Source: DASTCC01 sp035711465 (lineage in GTDB: Bacteria; Acidobacteriota; Vicinamibacteria; Vicinamibacterales; SCN-69-37). From it: 9,736 nucleotides of DNA. The notes beneath the pieces are model-generated. The model saw nothing but the letters and a program-made list of their open reading frames with translations. It did not search any database and was not told where the DNA came from. Position numbers and translations under genes: made by a program. Shown in pieces: positions 6,991 through 9,736 of the stretch. The stretch spans positions 1 to 9,736 of the forward strand of contig DASTCC010000195.1 of the NCBI GenBank assembly GCA_035711465.1, given 5' to 3'. Position 1 is the first letter of the stretch, and each line of letters begins with the position of its first letter.

Positions 6991-8139
6991 ATGGGACTCG
7001 TATTCGATCAGCGAGACGCGCTCGGCCACGGGCCGGGCTGCCACGCCTTGATCGTCGGCGTCAGCGGGTATCCGTACTTGGACCATACCGCGGCACCGAG
7101 GACACGACTGAATCTCGGGTTGCTACCGCTTTCGTCCGCCGCCCTGAGCGCGAAGCGCGTCTATGACTGGCTTGTCGATGCGAAGCTGGCGAAGCCGCTC
7201 GCCACGGTTCGCCTTCTGCTCTCGCCGGCAGCCGATGATGTCTTCGATTCAACGATCGAGAAGGCGAGCCTGGATCAGTTCATCCGCGATGCTGCCGACT
7301 GGCGTGCGGACGCGAGCGAGCATCAGGAGAACATGACCTTCTTCTACTTCGCCGGTCAGGGGTTCTCGCTGAACCAGGGCGAGCATGTCCTGGCGCTGCA
7401 GGACTTCGGCGATGCGATCGGTCCGGCGCTGCGCCACACGGTGAAGGTCAACAACGTCGTCGACGGCATGGCGCCAGGCTGGATGCAGAACATGGCGCGG
7501 ACGCAGCTCTACTTCATCGACGCGAACAGGCGTCGGCCGCAGGAGCTGTTGTCGTATCCATCGCTGCTGCCGACGGCGGTCTTCGACGTGGCGCCAGCCG
7601 GCATCGACGATCGCACCACGGCGGTCTTCTACGCGGCCTCGCCCGATTCGGAAGCGTGGGCGTACAAGAAGCAGCAGACGTTTTTCAGCCGCGCGCTGGT
7701 GACCTGTCTCGAAGGCGCCGCCGCCATCAAGCAGCCCGACCAGCGCTGGGCGGTGTCGGTGCAATCGCTCTGTCAAGCACTGCCGAAGCAGGTCGCGGAT
7801 CTCGCGGCTGAGGCGGAAGTCCGCCAGCAGGTCGTGATCGAGGGCTCGCTGCGCGAGGCGATCATCAGCCATCTCGAGCACCCGCCGCTCGTCGGCGTCG
7901 CCGTACATCTGGAGCCGGCCGCGGCCGCGGCTACCGCGCACGCGCGTCTCTCGAATGACGAGGGCACCGTGGTTGCGGAATGGGACGCACGCGACTCCTC
8001 CGCTCCGCCGCAGGTGCCAGCCGGGCTCTACCTTCTGGACGTCAATGGCGAGGGCTCGAACGGGTCGCCGTTCAGTATGCGCAAGTTCATCCAGGCCGTG
8101 GGTCCGCTCGTCGAGCTCACGCTCAAGCTCCCCTTCTGA
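6991..8139 (+). CDS. Caspase-like pseudo-protease (C14 fold, catalytic His and Cys replaced)
   Basis: A 382-residue caspase-fold protein that appears catalytically dead. The first strand is CHALIVGVSGYPYL (17-30). The His-bearing motif reads FFYFAGQGF (117-125), where the family has GHG, so the catalytic His is Gln123 (CAG at 7357-7359). The Cys-bearing motif reads LYFIDANR (173-180), where the family has DACR, so the nucleophile is Asn179 (AAC at 7525-7527). The p10-like segment AVFYAASPDSEAWAY and the following FFSRALVTCLEG (231-242) are well kept, so the fold is preserved. From about residue 298 a beta-rich C-terminal domain follows. ATG at 6991 has GAGG at 6982-6985 and lies 14 bases after the upstream stop; the end overlaps the next caspase by TGATG. 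A regulatory or scaffold partner for the active paralog is the likely role, as with c-FLIP or Trypanosoma MCA4. That role is inferred by analogy. Confidence 0.88.
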   Translation: MGLVFDQRDALGHGPGCHALIVGVSGYPYLDHTAAPRTRLNLGLLPLSSAALSAKRVYDWLVDAKLAKPLATVRLLLSPAADDVFDSTIEKASLDQFIRDAADWRADASEHQENMTFFYFAGQGFSLNQGEHVLALQDFGDAIGPALRHTVKVNNVVDGMAPGWMQNMARTQLYFIDANRRRPQELLSYPSLLPTAVFDVAPAGIDDRTTAVFYAASPDSEAWAYKKQQTFFSRALVTCLEGAAAIKQPDQRWAVSVQSLCQALPKQVADLAAEAEVRQQVVIEGSLREAIISHLEHPPLVGVAVHLEPAAAAATAHARLSNDEGTVVAEWDARDSSAPPQVPAGLYLLDVNGEGSNGSPFSMRKFIQAVGPLVELTLKLPF

Positions 8140-9341
8140 TGGCGATCGGTGACCCCTGGTTCGAGCGCGAAGGCTGGGATGGCGGCCCAGGGCTGCACGC
8201 GTTCGTCGTCGGTATCAGTGCCTACGCGCATCTGCCGGCGCCGGGCCAACCCGTGCTGCCGCACCACTACGGCATGCGGCAGCTGTCGGCGCCGGCGCTA
8301 ACGGCGTACCGGCTGGCGGCGACGCTCAGAAGCCAGGCGGACCAATTCGATCCGCCGCTCGCGACGCTTCGCCTGCTGGTCGCTCCTTCGGCCGATGAGG
8401 TCAAGGCCGAGCCGGGACTCGCGGCGTTCGCCGACACGGTGCCGGATCACGACACGTTCTGCGCCTTCGCGGCGGCGTGGCGCAAGGATGCCTGCCGTTC
8501 GCCGCAGGGGATGACGTTCTTCTATCACGCCGGCCACGGCATCGAGCGGAAGACGCGCGAGCACCTGCTGCTGCTCCACAACTTCGGCAGCGACAAGGGC
8601 GCCGCGTTCTCCAACAAGGCCGTCAACATCCGCCACATCCTCGACGGCATGGCGGCGTCGGAAGGCCAGACGACGATCGCGGCCAAGCAGGTGTACTTTT
8701 TCGACGCCTGTCGTGTCACCGATCCCGAGATCGACACGCTGGTCGCGCCCGAGACCGGCAACATCTGGAACTACAAGGCGGTTCCGGAAAAAGACGATCG
8801 GCTCTCCGCCTGGTTTTTCGCGGCGAGAGCGGGAGGCGAAGCGTTCGCACATGCCGGCGAGACGCTGTTCGGCCGCGCCCTGCTCGATTGTCTTCGCGGC
8901 GGCGCCGGCGTCTCGTCGGTGAAGTCGGATCCGAACGCCGACTGGATCATCACGATCAACTCGCTGCACCAGCGGCTCGAGATGTTCATCGACCTCGGCA
9001 ATCGCGAGGCCGGGGCCGCGCAAGGCCGCAACGTCCAGTTCATCGACGGCAACATGCGCCTGATGCGGCTGGCCAAGCGGCCCGACGTCAAGGTCCTGCT
9101 CAGCGTCGATCCGGAAGACGCGGTCGGCGTCGCGGCACTGAGTGTGGTGGATCTCGAGGATGCTGTCGTCGCCGATTTCGTGCCACCGACGGACAGCGCC
9201 GTCTACGAGGTCACCGCGCCGGCCGGCGGGCTGATCGTCAGAGCCGTGACCGAGCCGGCGCGGGACAATTGGAAGCCACGGGTGAAGAAGCTGTTCACGA
9301 TCGAGCCGCCGGAGTCACCCTGTCATCTGTCTCTCAAGTGA
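8139..9341 (+). CDS. Caspase-like cysteine protease (peptidase family C14), catalytic dyad intact
   Basis: A 400-residue caspase-like protease. The first strand is LHAFVVGISAYAHL (19-32). His133 lies in FFYHAGHGIE (127-136) and Cys191 in VYFFDACRV (185-193), the canonical dyad. The p10-like segment LSAWFFAARAGGEAFAH and FGRALLDCLRGG (244-255) follow, then a beta-rich C-terminal domain from about 315 that resembles the tail of the preceding paralog. The ATG at 8139 overlaps the upstream stop as TGATG, which implies translational coupling to the pseudo-caspase. No separate Shine-Dalgarno is seen. The frame is open further upstream to an ATG at 7980, but that extension lies inside the upstream gene and the 8139 start aligns with the paralogs. 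Prokaryotic C14 enzymes often cut after Arg or Lys; the specificity here cannot be read from sequence. No death-fold adaptor or extra domain is fused. Confidence 0.93.
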   Translation: MAIGDPWFEREGWDGGPGLHAFVVGISAYAHLPAPGQPVLPHHYGMRQLSAPALTAYRLAATLRSQADQFDPPLATLRLLVAPSADEVKAEPGLAAFADTVPDHDTFCAFAAAWRKDACRSPQGMTFFYHAGHGIERKTREHLLLLHNFGSDKGAAFSNKAVNIRHILDGMAASEGQTTIAAKQVYFFDACRVTDPEIDTLVAPETGNIWNYKAVPEKDDRLSAWFFAARAGGEAFAHAGETLFGRALLDCLRGGAGVSSVKSDPNADWIITINSLHQRLEMFIDLGNREAGAAQGRNVQFIDGNMRLMRLAKRPDVKVLLSVDPEDAVGVAALSVVDLEDAVVADFVPPTDSAVYEVTAPAGGLIVRAVTEPARDNWKPRVKKLFTIEPPESPCHLSLK

Positions 9342-9357
9342 ACGACGGCTCATATAC

Positions 9358-9362
9358 AGGAG
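9358..9362 (+). promoter_or_regulatory. Ribosome binding site for the third caspase gene
   Basis: AGGAG with an 8-base spacer to GTG at 9371. It decides in favour of this GTG start, which also makes the N-terminus line up with that of the pseudo-caspase (RDALG at residues 8-12 in both). Confidence 0.75.
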
Positions 9363-9370
9363 AACGACGC

Positions 9371-9736
9371 GTGTCATTGCTGGTCGACAATCGCGACGCC
9401 CTCGGCGCCATCCCCGGCGTTCACGCCTTGATCATCGGCGTCAGCAACTACCCGTTTCTCGCCGGCGGCGCGACGCCGGTGGCCGATCCCTGGGGCCTCG
9501 GCCAGCTGACCTCGGCCGCCGCGAGCGCGCACGCCGTGTTCGAGTGGCTGAAGACGGCAAAGATGTCGGCGCCGCTCGCCACCTGTCGCGTGCTGCTCTC
9601 GCCCTCGGCGGCGGCCAACGAGGCGCCGCTCGCCGGACTGACCGATCCGGCGACGTTCGACAACGTCTTCGCCGAGGCGCACGAGTGGCGTCAGGACGCG
9701 GCCAGGCATCAGTCGAACGTGACGGTGTTCTATTTC
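9371..9736 (+). CDS. Third caspase-like paralog (partial, continues beyond the right edge)
   Basis: From GTG at 9371 to the window edge there are 122 codons without a stop, starting (M)SLLVDNRDALGAIPGVHAL. The first strand is VHALIIGVSNYPFL (17-30), followed by the helix after GQLTSAAASAHAVFEWL, and then TCRVLLSPSA. The visible part ends in VTVFYF, the strand that leads straight into the catalytic His motif (A-G-H-G in active members), so catalytic status cannot be judged. By eye it is much closer to the pseudo-caspase at 6991 than to the active caspase at 8139: RDALG, the NYPFL/GYPYL pair, the EWL/DWL pair, PLAT and VLLSP/LLLSP occur at matching positions. It starts 29 bases after the previous stop with its own AGGAG. 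It is evidently part of the same operon. Confidence 0.88.
   Translation, partial: MSLLVDNRDALGAIPGVHALIIGVSNYPFLAGGATPVADPWGLGQLTSAAASAHAVFEWLKTAKMSAPLATCRVLLSPSAAANEAPLAGLTDPATFDNVFAEAHEWRQDAARHQSNVTVFYF

Noticed and set aside
7357..7527. Treating the pseudo-caspase substitutions as sequencing error or gene decay
   Set aside because: Two separate catalytic positions are altered, one needing at least two base changes. The reading frame is intact, and the surrounding structural motifs are well kept.
7980..8138. N-terminal extension of the active caspase to the ATG at 7980
   Set aside because: It would overlap 53 codons of the pseudo-caspase. The extension is unlike the paralogs, while the ATG at 8139 aligns with their starts and gives a typical TGATG overlap.
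1..9736. CRISPR arrays, tRNA or rRNA genes, insertion sequences, attachment sites
   Set aside because: No regularly spaced repeats, cloverleaf-like segments, transposase motifs or terminal inverted repeats were seen anywhere in the window.

Overview
The window is GC-rich DNA of bacterial type. It has strong third-position GC bias, long shadow reading frames on both strands, short intergenic gaps and clear Shine-Dalgarno motifs. A ba3-type (B-family) haem-copper oxidase beside a caspase-rich operon would suit a soil or environmental lineage such as Acidobacteriota (for example Vicinamibacteria). That taxonomic guess is inference from gene content and composition, because no rRNA or tRNA is present.

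Left part, minus strand (1-1233): three genes of a ba3-type terminal oxidase, read right to left. They are the tiny subunit IIa (1233-1072), subunit II with a complete CuA site (1060-581), and subunit I (584 to beyond the left edge). This is the IIa-II-I order known from Thermus. Subunits II and I overlap through ATGA. This part is ordinary respiratory machinery.

Middle (1234-1513): a divergent intergenic region of about 280 bases. It carries an inverted repeat at 1419-1443, a -10-like TATAGT at 1456-1461 and a GGAGG ribosome binding site at 1504-1508.

Right part, plus strand (1514-9736 and beyond): six tightly packed genes in one orientation with gaps from -1 to 32 bases, almost certainly one transcription unit. 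In order they encode (i) a 771-residue double protease that joins a subtilisin-like serine protease to an astacin-like zinc metalloprotease; (ii) a 115-residue beta-rich protein resembling the YbaY/YscW domain; (iii) a 917-residue protein of unknown family; (iv) a caspase-like protein in which both catalytic residues are replaced (His to Gln, Cys to Asn); (v) a caspase-like protein with both catalytic residues intact; (vi) the first 122 residues of a third caspase paralog, cut by the window edge just before its catalytic His motif.

The main point of interest is the whole right-hand operon. It combines three protease chemistries (serine, zinc and cysteine) with a pseudo-caspase and an uncharacterised large protein, none with a visible secretion signal or membrane segment. 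The linker of the double protease carries an FEGDI motif matching the FxGD latency motif of astacin zymogens, so the metalloprotease half looks latent and dependent on cleavage. A proteolytic cascade, perhaps for regulated cell death, defence or another intracellular conflict, is a reasonable hypothesis. No sensor, NTPase or repeat-scaffold gene lies within the window, so the trigger is unknown.
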